The notes under the pieces are model-generated. The model did no database searches. It was not told where the DNA came from and worked only from the letters and a program-made list of their open reading frames with translations. A stretch of 32,942 bases of DNA from Mycoplasmopsis iners ATCC 19705. Its GTDB lineage: Bacteria; Bacillota_I; Bacilli_A; Mycoplasmatales; Metamycoplasmataceae. A program made the position numbers and the translations under genes. Shown piece after piece: positions 1 through 8,712 of this stretch. The stretch's first letter is position 1. Each line of letters begins with the position of its first letter. The DNA is taken from contig NZ_JNJW01000008.1 of NCBI RefSeq assembly GCF_000701805.1, forward strand, positions 1-32,942. The letters are read 5' to 3'.

Positions 1-1
1 A

Positions 2-64
2 TTTCAATCTGTGTTAAATTGAAAAACACCTCAACAATATTGAGATGCTTTGAGTTTTTTATAA
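2..64 (+). CDS. IS3-family transposase (OrfB), C-terminal end only
   Basis: The window opens inside a gene read on the + strand in the frame starting at base 2. The last 20 residues include NWKTPQQYW and stop at TAA 62-64. The pattern N-[YW]-x-[TS]-P is typical of the end of the DDE integrase-like OrfB of IS3-family elements. Two TGA codons (20-22, 41-43) are read as Trp, as expected for a mycoplasma element. The catalytic part lies upstream of the window, so activity cannot be judged. The stop lies one base before the inverted repeat at 66-91, the usual layout at the right end of such elements. The second element at 32616 onward has the same orientation and related ends, and is probably another copy of the same or a related IS. 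Confidence 0.75.
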
Positions 65-65
65 A

Positions 66-91
66 TTGTCTATAAAACTTGTCCTAGTTTA
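66..91. repeat. Right terminal inverted repeat of the IS3-family element
   Basis: CTTGTCCTAGTTTA at 78-91 is the exact reverse complement of TAAACTAGGACAAG at 32616-32629, which lies before the transposase gene at the other end of the window. Further in, TGTCTA (67-72) matches TAGACA (32635-32640) with mismatches between. The two-block layout (GGACAAG then TAGACA) resembles ends of IS150-group IS3 elements. The exact outer boundary is not certain because the match runs a few bases past the usual end. Confidence 0.6.
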
Positions 92-94
92 TTT

Positions 95-109
95 CTGTCT
101 ACTTTTCTT
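95..109. repeat. Extra inverted IS-end motif outside the right TIR
   Basis: CTGTCTACTTTTCTT is the exact reverse complement of AAGAAAAGTAGACAG at 32627-32641, inside the left end of the downstream IS copy. Here it lies outside the right TIR of the upstream copy. It looks like a leftover terminus of a second, inverted copy, or part of a longer imperfect terminal repeat. Confidence 0.5.
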
Positions 110-155
110 ATTCTAATTTATATTTTTAGTTATTTTTTATTTACTATAAATATTT

Positions 156-161
156 TATAAT
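156..161 (+). promoter_or_regulatory. -10 box of the TPP-transporter operon
   Basis: TATAAT places the transcription start near 168, at the 5' edge of the TPP aptamer. The -35 region is only a T-rich tract (131-138). The promoter lies about 65 bases downstream of the IS end. Confidence 0.55.
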
Positions 162-292
162 TAAAGATAACAGGGGTGCTGTGAATAACGGCTGAGATTA
201 TACCTATAAGCAGATCAAGGTAATTCTTGCGTGGCTTAAGTTTTTTTAATGCAATTTTTGCACATTTTTCTTCCCCTGTTGGAAGGATTAAA
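161..292 (+). promoter_or_regulatory. TPP (thiamine pyrophosphate) riboswitch with translational expression platform
   Basis: The aptamer carries the hallmark THI-box pieces in order: GGGGTGCT (173-180), GGCTGAGA (190-197), ACC (202-204), then CAGATCAAGGTAA (211-223) and CTTGCGTGGC (226-235), matching the conserved GGGGUGC / GCUGAGA / CCUGAUCUGGAUAAUGCCAGCGUAGGG pattern. CAAG/CTTG forms P5 and TAAGC/GGCTTA forms P4. P1 can form between TTAAA-like bases at 161-171 and the T-run at 240-250. CTTCC (270-274) can pair with GGAAG (281-285), hiding the Shine-Dalgarno GGAAGGA (281-287). AACAGGGG (169-176) is fully complementary to CCCCTGTT (273-280). Bound TPP would keep 169-176 in the aptamer and let the SD hairpin form, turning translation off. 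The T-run at 241-247 is part of P1, and there is no terminator before the start codon. Confidence 0.9.
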
Positions 293-293
293 T

Positions 294-1556
294 ATGAAAA
301 ATAAACATATCTTTAAATTTGGCGCAACTACTTTGTTGCCTTTAATGCATTTAAGTGCAGCCTGTGTTTCAAATGAAGAAAATTGAGATTCAGAAATAAC
401 AATTTCTAACGCTTGAATTAATGAAGGCTTTCAAAACACAACCAAAGAAGCAGAATTTTTAGAAACAATTACTAAACGTTTTAATGAACTAAAAAACCAA
501 CGTAGCGATACTAAAAATATGCCTAATGTATCATTTAAAATAGCGGTTAATTATGACAAAAATTTAATGTTAAATAATTTAAAAGCTGACAAAATAACAG
601 ATGATGTAGCAATTTTGCCATATAGTTTATTTGCTGAAGAATTAAAAAACCAAAATAACATCGATAATTTTGCTCCTAAATTAATTGCTAATACTAATAC
701 TTTGCAATTCACTTGATCAATTCCAGACAATGCTAAATATGTTGATGGATCTTTAGAAAATGATCCATTAAGACAGGGTGCTAATGCTGAAAACGAAAAA
801 CAATTTAAAGCTTTTGGGGAATTTCCTAATTGATATAGTTCGAATGAGACAACTTTACAATGAGATGGTTCAAAATATAAAACATTTTATAAAAGCAATC
901 AAACAACTGGTGAATATCATGGCGCAATAATAATTAGTGGTAATAAGGCTCAAAGAAGTCAAATTATTGAAGCTTGAAACAGTAAAAATTGAAATGATTT
1001 TATTAGCCATGGCATTATTTTCAAGAAAAATTCAAGTGGAAGTGGATATAAATACCAAATTGCTTTATTAAGCAAACATTTTAATAAATCAATTGATGCA
1101 ATTAATCAAGAACTTAATCAAGAAAATAATCAAAACGTTTTAAAAGGTAGTGATCCAATCAAACAAATTGGCAAAATTCAAAACACAAATCAAAAAGCAT
1201 ATCACATTGGATTTGTGACTGAAGGCGAATTTAATTGAACTGAGTCAAAAGAAAACACAAATAAATTTAGACCAACTAATTACAACGCTGAATTAGCTAA
1301 TGATTATGAAAATGAAACAAATGACGTTGTTAGATTATTAACTTTAACCGAAGCAGCTCCATATGATGCTGTTTTAGGTAGAGCTGGTTTAAATGAAAAA
1401 CAAAAAGAATTATTACAAGCAACTTTAAGTAGCTTATCAATTGAAGAAAATCTTTATGGGATTTACACAGGCTACAACAAATTTATTGAATTAGATAAAG
1501 ATTTATTTGCTAAATCAATTCAAAAACAATTAAAAGCTGAAGGACATGATGAATAA
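294..1556 (+). CDS. cypl: Thiamine/TPP-binding lipoprotein, Cypl/P37 family (ABC transporter substrate-binding component)
   Basis: A 420-residue precursor with a lysine-rich start, a hydrophobic stretch and a lipobox ending at Cys24 (LSAAC), so the mature protein should be lipid-anchored on the outer face of the membrane. The sequence follows Mycoplasma hyorhinis P37/Cypl: an early SNAWINE segment, FLETITKRFNELKN, and EFNWTESKENTNKF late in the protein. Cypl binds thiamine pyrophosphate in its crystal structure. The TPP riboswitch directly upstream independently supports a thiamine-type ligand. The start ATG at 294 follows GGAAGGA by seven bases. The last codons overlap the start of the ATPase gene, so the two are translationally coupled. 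Several TGA codons encode Trp. Free thiamine or a phosphorylated form may be the true substrate. Confidence 0.9.
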
Positions 1557-2295
1557 TCAAACAATAGAATTGAACAATGCAACTATAAAATATCAAAAAA
1601 GCAATGATGTTATTTTAGATAACATCTCTTTTAATGTACAAAATGGCGAAATGATTGCCATTTTGGGTCATTCTGGAGTTGGTAAATCAACATTGTTTAA
1701 TTCTATTGTCAAACAAACCAAACTTGTTTCTGGTCAAATTAAAATAAATAACGAAAACATCTATGAAATAGGCAAAAAAGCCTGAAAAAAGCAATTAAAA
1801 AATATTGGATTTTTAACTCAAAATCCAAATTTAATTGAAAGTGAAACAGTTTTTAACAATTTGCTTTATTCAGTTCAAAGCTATTCTAATTTATTTAACA
1901 AATGTTTTGGTTATGTCAATATAAAACAAAGACAAATCATTTTAGAAACATTAGATATTTTAGGTTTATTAAATAAAACCAATACTCTTATTAAAGAATT
2001 AAGTGGAGGTCAACAACAAAGAGTTGAGATTGCAAAGTTATTAATTAAAAACGTTGATTTAATTTTAGCTGATGAACCAACTGCTAATTTAGACTATAAA
2101 ACAGCTCGTGAAGTGTTAACTTTATTAAGACATCTCAATCAAAACCAAGGCATTACTATTTTGGTAAATATTCATGATTTAAGCTTAATTGAAGGCTATT
2201 TTGATAGAGTAATTGTTTTGAAAAACAAACAAATTATTTATGATCAAAAAGTTGATAAAACAACATCAACATATGTTGAAACTTTATTAAAATAA
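1546..2295 (+). CDS. ABC transporter ATP-binding protein of the Cypl/P37 system (P29-like)
   Basis: A 249-residue ATPase that should power import by the preceding lipoprotein and the following permease. It has a Walker A GHSGVGKST (residues 41-49), a Q-loop in TQNPN, the ABC signature LSGGQQQR (152-159), Walker B LILADEP (Asp176, Glu177) and an H-loop His210. Its overall form is close to PhnC-type importers. Two ATGs occur in tandem (1546 and 1549). AAGGA at 1540-1544 better suits 1549, so the true start may be one codon later. It overlaps the lipoprotein gene by 11 bases, and its stop shares one base with the permease start (TAATG). A TGA at 1783-1785 splits the frame under the standard code but encodes Trp here. 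Confidence 0.9.
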
Positions 2296-4055
2296 TGAAA
2301 AATTTTTGTCATAAACTGCTGTTTTATAGTTATCTTAGTCAAGATAATAAGAAGGTTGAAAAATTAAGACCAATTTACAAATATCTATTAATATTAATAA
2401 TTTTTGCCCTAGGATTATATTTATTTATTTCATTAAATTGAAAGTTAAACACATCATCTTACGGGTTAAAGGTTTTTAAGCAAAATTTAATTAATTTTTT
2501 CTCTTTCAATAATCAAAGCACTTATTTACTTCACAATTCCTCACGAAATCTTTGGGTTTATTCTTTAATATTATTGTGAAAAACAATTGAAATTGCTATT
2601 GTTGGAACTTTTTTAGGTTTTATTTTAGCAATTTTCACTAGTTATTCAACAAACTGAAAATTTAACAATAAAATCAAAAGCATTTTCTTTGGCTCTATCA
2701 TTTTGTTTTTAAGGTCGATCCCCGAATTAATTTTCATTTCATCGTTCACCAATATGTTTAATGGTTATTTTGCTTTATTATTGATTTTTTTCTGATTTTC
2801 TTGATTATGACTACATAAATATTTTGTAGAAATATTTAACAATTTTGACGAAAAAGTCTATTGGCAAGCCAGAAAAGAAGGTTTAAGTAAAGTTCAAGCA
2901 TTTAAAAAAGTTATTTGACCAAGAATAAATAACAGGATTTATAACTTATTTTTATACTCTTTCGAATCTAATATTAGATGATCTTCTATATTAGGAATTC
3001 TAGGAACAGCAGGGATCGGAATTCTTATTAATTATGGAACTTTAAATATTAATAACTTCAAGGAATTAGCAATACCTGTTTTAGTTTTAACCATATTTAT
3101 AGGCTTTTTAGAAATTTTTAATTTTTTCATTAAAAATTATTTATTAGAAAATAAAAGCAAACAATTAAATTTAAATAAAACTCAAATTTATCAAAAAATG
3201 TTAAGACAAAAAAACTGAAGAAAAATAACTTTAAGATTAATTTTTATTGTTTTAGTTATCTTTAGTATTGTTATTTTATGTAAAATTAATTATTTCTTTT
3301 TGAATTCACTGCTTTTTTCTGAACAAATTAAAGCTTTTGTTCAACCTGATTGAAGTGTATTTGATATTAAATCAAAGCAAATCGAACTTAATCCGCTATT
3401 ACAACTTTTACAATCTTTCAATTTTGCTTTTTTAATTACTTTATTAATGATTATTTCATTCTTGATTTTATTGCCTTTTTATTCAAAATTAATTTTTGGT
3501 AAATGAAAAAGTTTAATTTGCAAATTGATTACAGTTATTGTTAGAACAATACCTATAGTTGTGTTCTTTTATATTTTTAATTCATTATTTTATTCTTCAT
3601 TAACTTTGTTAATTTTAACTTTAACTACACATCAAAATTCAGCTATTTTAAAGCAACTTTGGGAAAAAATTGATAACTTTCAAGCAACTAAATTTTTCAA
3701 TTTAAGATTACAAAACTATAGTAAGTTTCATATTTATTGAAAATACATGCTGCCTGAAATTAAAGGAGATTTATATTCTTTATTAATGCTTTATTTTGAA
3801 ATTTCATTTAGAAATTCCATAACCTATTCTGTATTGACAAGTCAAGAGTTAGTTATCGGTACAAAAATTATTCAATACAATTCACCTAATGGCAATTTTG
3901 ACTTGAATAAAACTTTTGCTTATATTTGAATTGGAATATTTGGCATATTATTTATAAATATAATTAATATTTTTTTAAATAAAAAAATCTTAAGGGATAT
4001 GAAATTTTATCTTTTCAACTGTTTTATAGGCAAAAAGTTCAAAAAATCAGTTTAA
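2295..4055 (+). CDS. ABC transporter permease of the Cypl/P37 system (P69-like), double-domain
   Basis: A 586-residue polytopic membrane protein starting at the ATG that overlaps the ATPase stop. It has two permease halves. The first carries a good EAA-type loop (YWQARKEGLSKVQAFKKVIW, then PRI), which should dock on the ATPase. The second half, after about residue 360, has further hydrophobic helices and a weaker EAA-like loop (FQATKFFNLRLQNYSK, then MLPEI). Single-chain permeases of this size are typical of the P69 protein of the mycoplasma P37 operon, whereas most bacteria use two separate chains or a homodimer. In-frame TGA codons encode Trp. The gene ends the operon, and I see no strong hairpin terminator before the next promoter at 4070. 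Confidence 0.88.
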
Positions 4056-4069
4056 CAATCAAAATCACA

Positions 4070-4099
4070 TTGATACTAATTAATATTAAATGTTAAAAT
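4070..4099 (+). promoter_or_regulatory. Promoter of the cupin gene, nearly leaderless
   Basis: TTGATA (4070-4075), an 18-base spacer and an extended -10 TGTTAAAAT (4091-4099). Transcription should start near 4106, only about three bases before the ATG at 4109, and no Shine-Dalgarno sequence is present. Confidence 0.6.
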
Positions 4100-4108
4100 T
4101 AATATGTA

Positions 4109-4444
4109 ATGTATAAAAAGATTGATTTTGCCCCAACTTACAATTACAAACAATTTAAATTTCGCTGTTTAAAAAAGAACAGTGAATTTTTTGATGAAAT
4201 TTTTTCAAATTCATCAATTAGAATTGAAGTTATTTATTCAAAAAATGCTGAAACTGATTGAATGAGAAACAAATTTTTGGAAAATGTTTTTTTACTAAAA
4301 GGCAAAGCAATTTTAGAGGATGAGAATCAAACTCAAATTACTATGAAAAGCGGAGATTTTTTAACAATTGAAAAAATTTTAAGACACAAGGTTGTTAAAA
4401 CTTCAAAAAAATGTATTTGAATAGCTATTCATCATAAAAAATAA
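4109..4444 (+). CDS. Small cupin-like protein
   Basis: A 111-residue protein without signal peptide or membrane segment. The C-terminal half reads like a single cupin barrel: FLLKGKAILEDEN, then MKSGDFLTIEKILRHKV and KKCIWIAIHH, corresponding to the G-x5-h-x-G / G-D-x2-x-I-p-x3-x-H pattern of small cupins in which a sugar or cofactor is bound or a metal is held. Only one or two His are placed to bind metal (RHKV near residue 91 and the HH near the end), so enzymatic activity is uncertain. Two TGA codons encode Trp, so the gene is easily missed. It has its own promoter and no visible ribosome-binding site; an earlier ATG at 4104 is followed at once by TAA. The substrate is unknown. A stop five bases before the mnuA RBS suggests co-transcription with mnuA. 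Confidence 0.65.
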
Positions 4445-4453
4445 GAGGATATT

Positions 4454-6064
4454 ATGAAAAAAATCGGCAAACATTTAATTTTAAATTCTGTTATTTTAAG
4501 TTCACCTATTTTGGTTTTAAGCACAATTAGTTGTAATAAAACAACAACTAATGACGCCGACAATATGAATTTAGACAAAGAAGCAAATAGCTTGGTTTTT
4601 AGCATGAATAATTTTGATGAAATGCCCGAAGACCAAAGTTTAAGTAGAAGTGATGTTGAAGGTAAAATTATTTGAGATTTAGAAAATGACAATAAAAGCA
4701 TTGTGAAAATTGAAGATTTTGAATTAAAAGGCGAAAAAGAAGAACAAGAAATTATTATTCGTTTTTATGTTCAAGACTTGCAAAGAAAACATAAAAGTTT
4801 GCTTCATGAAAAAAGATTCCATGTAGGGCGCGAACGTAAAAGAAAAAATCATTTTAGACGCCGTGATCATAGAAATCCAGGAGAAAATAACAATAATAAT
4901 GAACAACCATCACCAATTACTCCTTCAACAGATTCGCCAAATCCTTCTATAAATAACGATAATTCAAGAAATAATACGAATGCACCTGAAATAACAAATA
5001 ATGACGATAAATCAAAAGATGTACATGATTTAAATCTTAAAAAAATTAGAATTGGCAATTGAAACGTTTTAAATTTTTCTTTAACAGAAAATAATAGCGA
5101 TTTAGTTAAAAATGTAAAAATTAAAGCAATTGCATATCTAATTAAACATTTAAATATTGATGTTCAAGGAATTATTGAATTAGATAATGAAGAAGCAGTT
5201 AAGGAGCTTACAAATTATTTAAATCAAATCCAGCCAGAAGCTAAATGAGAATACATCATCAACGATTGAAATGACAATGGAAAAAACCCACTTTTAGAAG
5301 CAAATTCAAAACAACATGAATATGCAGCTGTAATTTATAAAAGTTCTAAGCTAAATTCTAAAAAATTCATTAATAATAAATTTGGACTTTCATATGACAA
5401 TTCAAATTTTGAAAATCACTTTAGACAAGGCAAAAAGTATGGTTATGTAAGACCGCCATTTGGAGTTTTATTAGAAACCAAAGGCAAAACCAAGAATGAT
5501 TTCACATTTGTTATTGATCACTTTGATTCTCCTGGTAAAAATGACAAAATTGGCGAATCTTCAATTTCTAGAGTTAATGGTAATAAATTAGCTAAATCAG
5601 TTGGTGATCAAGAAGCTGATGAAGCTTACAATTTATATAACATGATGAATTGATTTGACAATCATGATGCTGAAAATGATGATTTAATTTTTATGGGAGA
5701 TACTAATATTCCTGCTCATACTACGAATCATTTATTTGAACCAGCCTTAAATAATGGCTATATTTCATTAATTTCTGATGATGTAAATACTTCTTTAGGA
5801 ACTAAATTTGGTGCATATGCTAGCGCTTATGACAAAATCTTTTACAAAGGTGATTTAGCTTTTGAAAATCCAAGCACATATAATTTATATGACATTGCTG
5901 ATGATGGAGTTATTCCGCACATTCATGGTTTTGCTGCCTGAAAAAAATATGTTGAAAGCTATAACAAAACATATTCAAATCCAGCAAGTTATATTAAATC
6001 ATCAATTGCCGACCATAATCCAATTTATTTCGATTTAATTCTTAATCCTAATGATCCGAAATAA
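4454..6064 (+). CDS. mnuA: Membrane-anchored nuclease lipoprotein, MnuA / DNase I-like (endonuclease-exonuclease-phosphatase) family
   Basis: A 536-residue surface nuclease that should degrade host DNA or RNA to supply nucleotides, which mycoplasmas cannot make de novo. Residues 1-27 form a lipoprotein signal ending in STISC (Cys27). Residues 28-200 form a linker with a strongly basic patch (GRERKRKNHFRRR, about 126-138) followed by an Asn/Ser/Pro-rich low-complexity stretch. The catalytic domain starts near residue 198 and keeps the family's motifs: GNWNV, a metal-binding Glu242 (IIELDN), His356 in DHFDSPG, GDTN (415-418), SAYDKI and the terminal ADHNP with Asp520-His521. All expected active-site residues are present, so it should be active. 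RBS AGAGGA at 4444-4449. A strong terminator follows the stop. TGA encodes Trp at several sites, including GNWNV. Confidence 0.9.
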
Positions 6065-6066
6065 AC

Positions 6067-6093
6067 AAAAACCACTTATTAGTGGTTTTTTTT
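6067..6093. terminator. Bidirectional intrinsic terminator between mnuA and the 160-aa gene
   Basis: AAAAACCACT (6067-6076), TATT loop, AGTGGTTTTT (6081-6090) and more T. The A-run gives a U-run on the other strand, so it can stop both convergent genes. The stop codon of the minus-strand gene lies in its 3' edge. Confidence 0.85.
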
Positions 6094-6574
6094 ATGGCTG
6101 AATTTGATTTGATTGCATTCTAGTTTTTCTCTTTATATAAACCATGTTAGGTTTATTAAGTTCGTCATCAAATCTCTTGGTTAATTCATTAACAATTGCT
6201 ATTTGATCTTTAATACCTAAATATGGTAAATCATTTAAATGTTCTTTTTCACTTCAGTAAAATAAATCCTGAACTTTTATACGATAAATAACTGATAAAT
6301 CGACATATTTAGCTAACGCAACATTAATAATTTCACCGTTTTCTTTAATTCCTTCATCAACATGAATTTTAATCAAATCTGATTCTTGTACATGTTGATT
6401 GATTTCTTCATAACATGAAATAAAGTATGCATTTTCCTCCTCTAAAGCAATTAATAAAATAACATTTGAATTTAATTTTCCTCCTAATTTGTCCATAAAT
6501 ATTTGATTTAATTTCATCGGTTTAAGAACCGGTAGAATGATTACTTCATTCTCTTTTTCTGAATTATTTTTCAT
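6092..6574 (-). CDS. Unrecognised 160-aa soluble protein
   Basis: I do not recognise this gene with confidence. The 160-residue product has no signal peptide or membrane helix. A beta-rich first half (VIILPVLKPMKLNQIF, SNVILLIALEEENAYFISC) is followed by a segment around VDLSVIYRIKVQDL and a charged helical C-terminus (EKEHLNDLPYLG, IVNELTKRFDDEL). The pattern 'hydrophobic strand - short turn - function strand - sxVDLSxIYRI' faintly recalls small MazF/PemK- or ToxN-like ribonucleases, but no catalytic residues can be assigned and no antitoxin gene is adjacent. A TGA at 6254-6256 encodes Trp, so without code 4 it is truncated to 106 residues. It stands alone, convergent with mnuA, and has its own possible promoter upstream (6615-6642). 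Confidence 0.6.
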
Positions 6575-6614
6575 ACTTTAATACTATTATTCTTTAAATG
6601 GTAAATTGTCCTTT

Positions 6615-6642
6615 AATTTAATAACCACAAAAATTGTGACAA
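6615..6642 (-). promoter_or_regulatory. Possible promoter with an internal dyad for the 160-aa gene
   Basis: On the minus strand TTGTCA (6637-6642) is followed after 16 bases by TAAATT (6615-6620). A 13-base dyad CACAA-AAA-TTGTG (6626-6638) lies between and overlaps the -35 box, a position where a repressor could act. The sequence alone does not prove an operator. The rest of the 6575-6793 gap shows nothing else I can name. Confidence 0.3.
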
Positions 6643-6793
6643 TTAAGATTTTTTGATAAAAACTTGATTTTTGAACATTATAAGTGGCAAAAAATGAAAT
6701 TTTTGTTTTTAGCTTATTTGTTAATTCACAGTGGATAAGTAAATAGATTGCTATATTGAGGATATTTAGTTTGCTAATTAAGCAACATTTTGC

Positions 6794-6828
6794 AGAAAAA
6801 AAGAATTAGCCCAATGCTAACTCTTATT
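6794..6828 (-). terminator. Intrinsic terminator of rpsB-tsf
   Basis: Read on the minus strand: GAGTTAGC, a short loop ATTGG, GCTAATTC with one G-U pair, then a run of seven T. It begins about a dozen bases after the tsf stop. Confidence 0.85.
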
Positions 6829-6840
6829 TAAATTACTTAA

Positions 6841-7728
6841 TTATTTTTTGTTTTCTTGCATAGCAGCAGCTACTTCAGCAGCAAAGTCGCTTTGAACTTT
6901 TTCAATACCTTCACCAACGCTGTATCTTACACCGTCTAATAATTTAGCATTGTGGTTTGCTAATAATTTTTCAATGGTTACTGAATCGTCCATCATAAAT
7001 GCTTGTTTCACTAAAACAATTTCACCTAATTTTTTGTCAATTGAACCTTGTAAAATTCTTTCTTGAATGTTTGCTGGTTTGTTTTCAAAACCTGCTGGTT
7101 TAACGATTTCTGCTTTTAAGATTTCCATTCTTTCTGCTGGAACTTGTTCAACAAAAATGTATTCTGGTTTCATAGCAGCAGCGTGCATAGCAATTTGTCT
7201 TGCTTCTTCTTCGTTTTTACCTTGGATTTTTACAAGGGCACCAATTTGACCATTAATGTGAGCAAAAGCACCTAAAACTTCACCAGCTTGTGCTTCAAGT
7301 GTAGCAAATCTTCTGAATGAAATTTTTTCACCAATGGTTGATGTTAATTGGTCAATGTAATCGTTTAATGGTGTGCCATTAACATCTAATGAACTAGCGT
7401 CATCACCAGTTTGTAAGTTTGAAGCTAATAAAGCATCGGCAATTTCTTGAACAGCTGATCTAAATTTGTCGTTTTTAACAACAAAGTCAGTTTCACAGTT
7501 AACTTCAATAAGCACTGCTCTGTTTGCATTTTGGGCAATAGCTACTAAACCTTCAGCTGAAACTCTACCAGCTTTTTTAGCAGCTTTGATTTTACCATTA
7601 CTTTTTAATCAAATGATTGCTTTTTCAACGTCTCAGTCTGATGATTCTAATGCTTTTTTAACATCAGCCATACCACCATTTGTTCTTTCACGAACTTCTT
7701 TAATTAAAGCTAATTTATCTACAGCCAT
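6841..7728 (-). CDS. tsf: Translation elongation factor Ts
   Basis: A 295-residue cytoplasmic protein that exchanges GDP for GTP on EF-Tu during translation elongation. The N-terminal UBA-like domain reads LALIKEVRERTNGGMADVKKAL, and the core holds the family signature NCETDFVVKND, whose Asp-Phe pair inserts into EF-Tu. The C-terminal dimerisation part follows (KPAGFENKPANIQERILQGS). Length matches mycoplasma EF-Ts. A TGA in the AIIWLKS segment encodes Trp, so a standard-code search finds only the last three quarters. Start ATG at 7728 follows GGAG (within 7732-7739), which lies in the last codons of rpsB. It is the second gene of the classic rpsB-tsf operon, one base after rpsB, and ends in a strong terminator. 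Confidence 0.97.
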
Positions 7729-7729
7729 A

Positions 7730-8614
7730 TTATTCTCCTTTAACTTCTACAGTTTCTTTTTTAACAAAGTTTTTTGTATAGTTAGGTTTTTCTTTTCTTT
7801 CGCTTTCAAATTTAGGTAAAACAATAGCTTCGTCGCCTTGGTAAGCATATTTAGCTTTTCCACCACGAGCTGTTGCGATAGCATCAGCTAAAATGGTGAT
7901 AATTACACTAATACTTTTTGCTGAGTCATCATTTGCTGGAATACCAAAGTCTACTAAATCAGGGTTTGTGTTAGAGTCTAAAATACCAATAACTTTAACA
8001 CCTTTTCTTCTAGCTTCTTTAACAGCAATTTCATCTTCATTTGGATCAGCAATGATCATGAAGTTTGTAGGACCTTGCATTTTTTTGATACCGTCAAGGT
8101 TTTTGTGTAATTTAGCTAATTTCTTTTCTAATTCAAGAACTTCTTTTTTAGTACGGTTAGGGAAACCTGCTTGAGCCATTTCATCAAGCTCATCCATAGC
8201 TTTAATACGTTTTGAAATTGTTGAGAAGTTTGTAAATGTACCACCTAATCAACGTTCTGTAACATAAAAGCTATTTGTTCTTAAAGCATTTTCTTTAACT
8301 GTGTCTTTAGCTTGTTTTTTAGTACCGACAAAAATAAATGTTGTTTTAGGGTTGCTTGCAAATTTAGAAAGTAATTTGTAAATAAACTCTAAACGTTTGA
8401 TTGTTGAGTTTGTATCAATAATGTGAATACCACGTTTTGATTGATTTGGAGATAATAAGAATTCTTTCATTTTAGGATTTCATTGGCTTGTTTTGTGACC
8501 AAAGTATGTTCCTGCTTCTAATAATTTATCTCTTGAAATGATTGGTTTTTTGTCTTCTGCTTTTTGAGCAGTTTTAGTAGCTTGTGCTACTTCTTTATTT
8601 AATTGTTCTGTCAT
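7730..8614 (-). CDS. rpsB: 30S ribosomal protein S2
   Basis: A 294-residue S2 protein of the small ribosomal subunit. Diagnostic stretches are [20 protein letters not shown] near the N-terminus, [26 protein letters not shown] and [20 protein letters not shown], followed by [11 protein letters not shown]. It has short extra tails at both ends beyond the typical ~255 residues, with a charged Lys/Glu-rich C-terminus. TGA codons encode Trp in the conserved HKTSQW and ERWLGG positions. Start ATG at 8614 follows AAGGA (8624-8628 on the opposite strand). It heads the rpsB-tsf operon, and the 8640-8710 leader contains a GC-rich structured block that may mediate S2 autoregulation, as known for rpsB leaders in other bacteria. 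Confidence 0.97.
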
Positions 8615-8639
8615 TTTATATTTTCCTTTAGTTTGTTAT

Positions 8640-8712
8640 GTCTACCTATTTGCTTCTAACACCTAGCACCCTTTCTGGGGGCACACCCAAGTGAATTCAC
8701 AATAGGGAATTT
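8640..8712 (-). promoter_or_regulatory. Structured GC-rich leader of rpsB (possible S2 autoregulatory RNA)
   Basis: In a leader otherwise very AT-rich, the minus strand reads a dyad GTGAATTCAC (8691-8700) flanked by CCC (8704-8706) and GGG (8685-8687). This is followed by GCCCCC-AGAAA-GGGTGC, a five-pair GC stem with one internal C-U mismatch (about 8667-8683), and the unpaired-looking GGTGTTAGAAG. The local base composition is unlike the rest of the intergenic DNA and similar only to the tRNAs. The bases from 8713 to 8865 upstream of it are AT-rich with several possible -10 boxes but no clear promoter. Confidence 0.45.

Noticed and set aside
1546-2295. Apparent split or frameshifted genes (ATPase, dnaE, uvrC, gpmI, dnaX and others)
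   Set aside because: Each break is a TGA codon at a Trp position in the same frame. Under code 4 the genes are intact.
4432-5058. Minus-strand open frames opposite mnuA
   Set aside because: Hydrophobic shadows of an Asn/Lys-rich coding region; mnuA has the full nuclease motif set on the other strand.
6731-6738. DnaA-box-like TTATCCAC on the minus strand
   Set aside because: It is a single site with no cluster, no AT-rich unwinding repeats and no dnaA/dnaN nearby, so it gives no support for an origin of replication.
7466-8174. Plus-strand open frames opposite tsf and rpsB
   Set aside because: They are antisense shadows of strongly conserved genes and have no RBS or known similarity.
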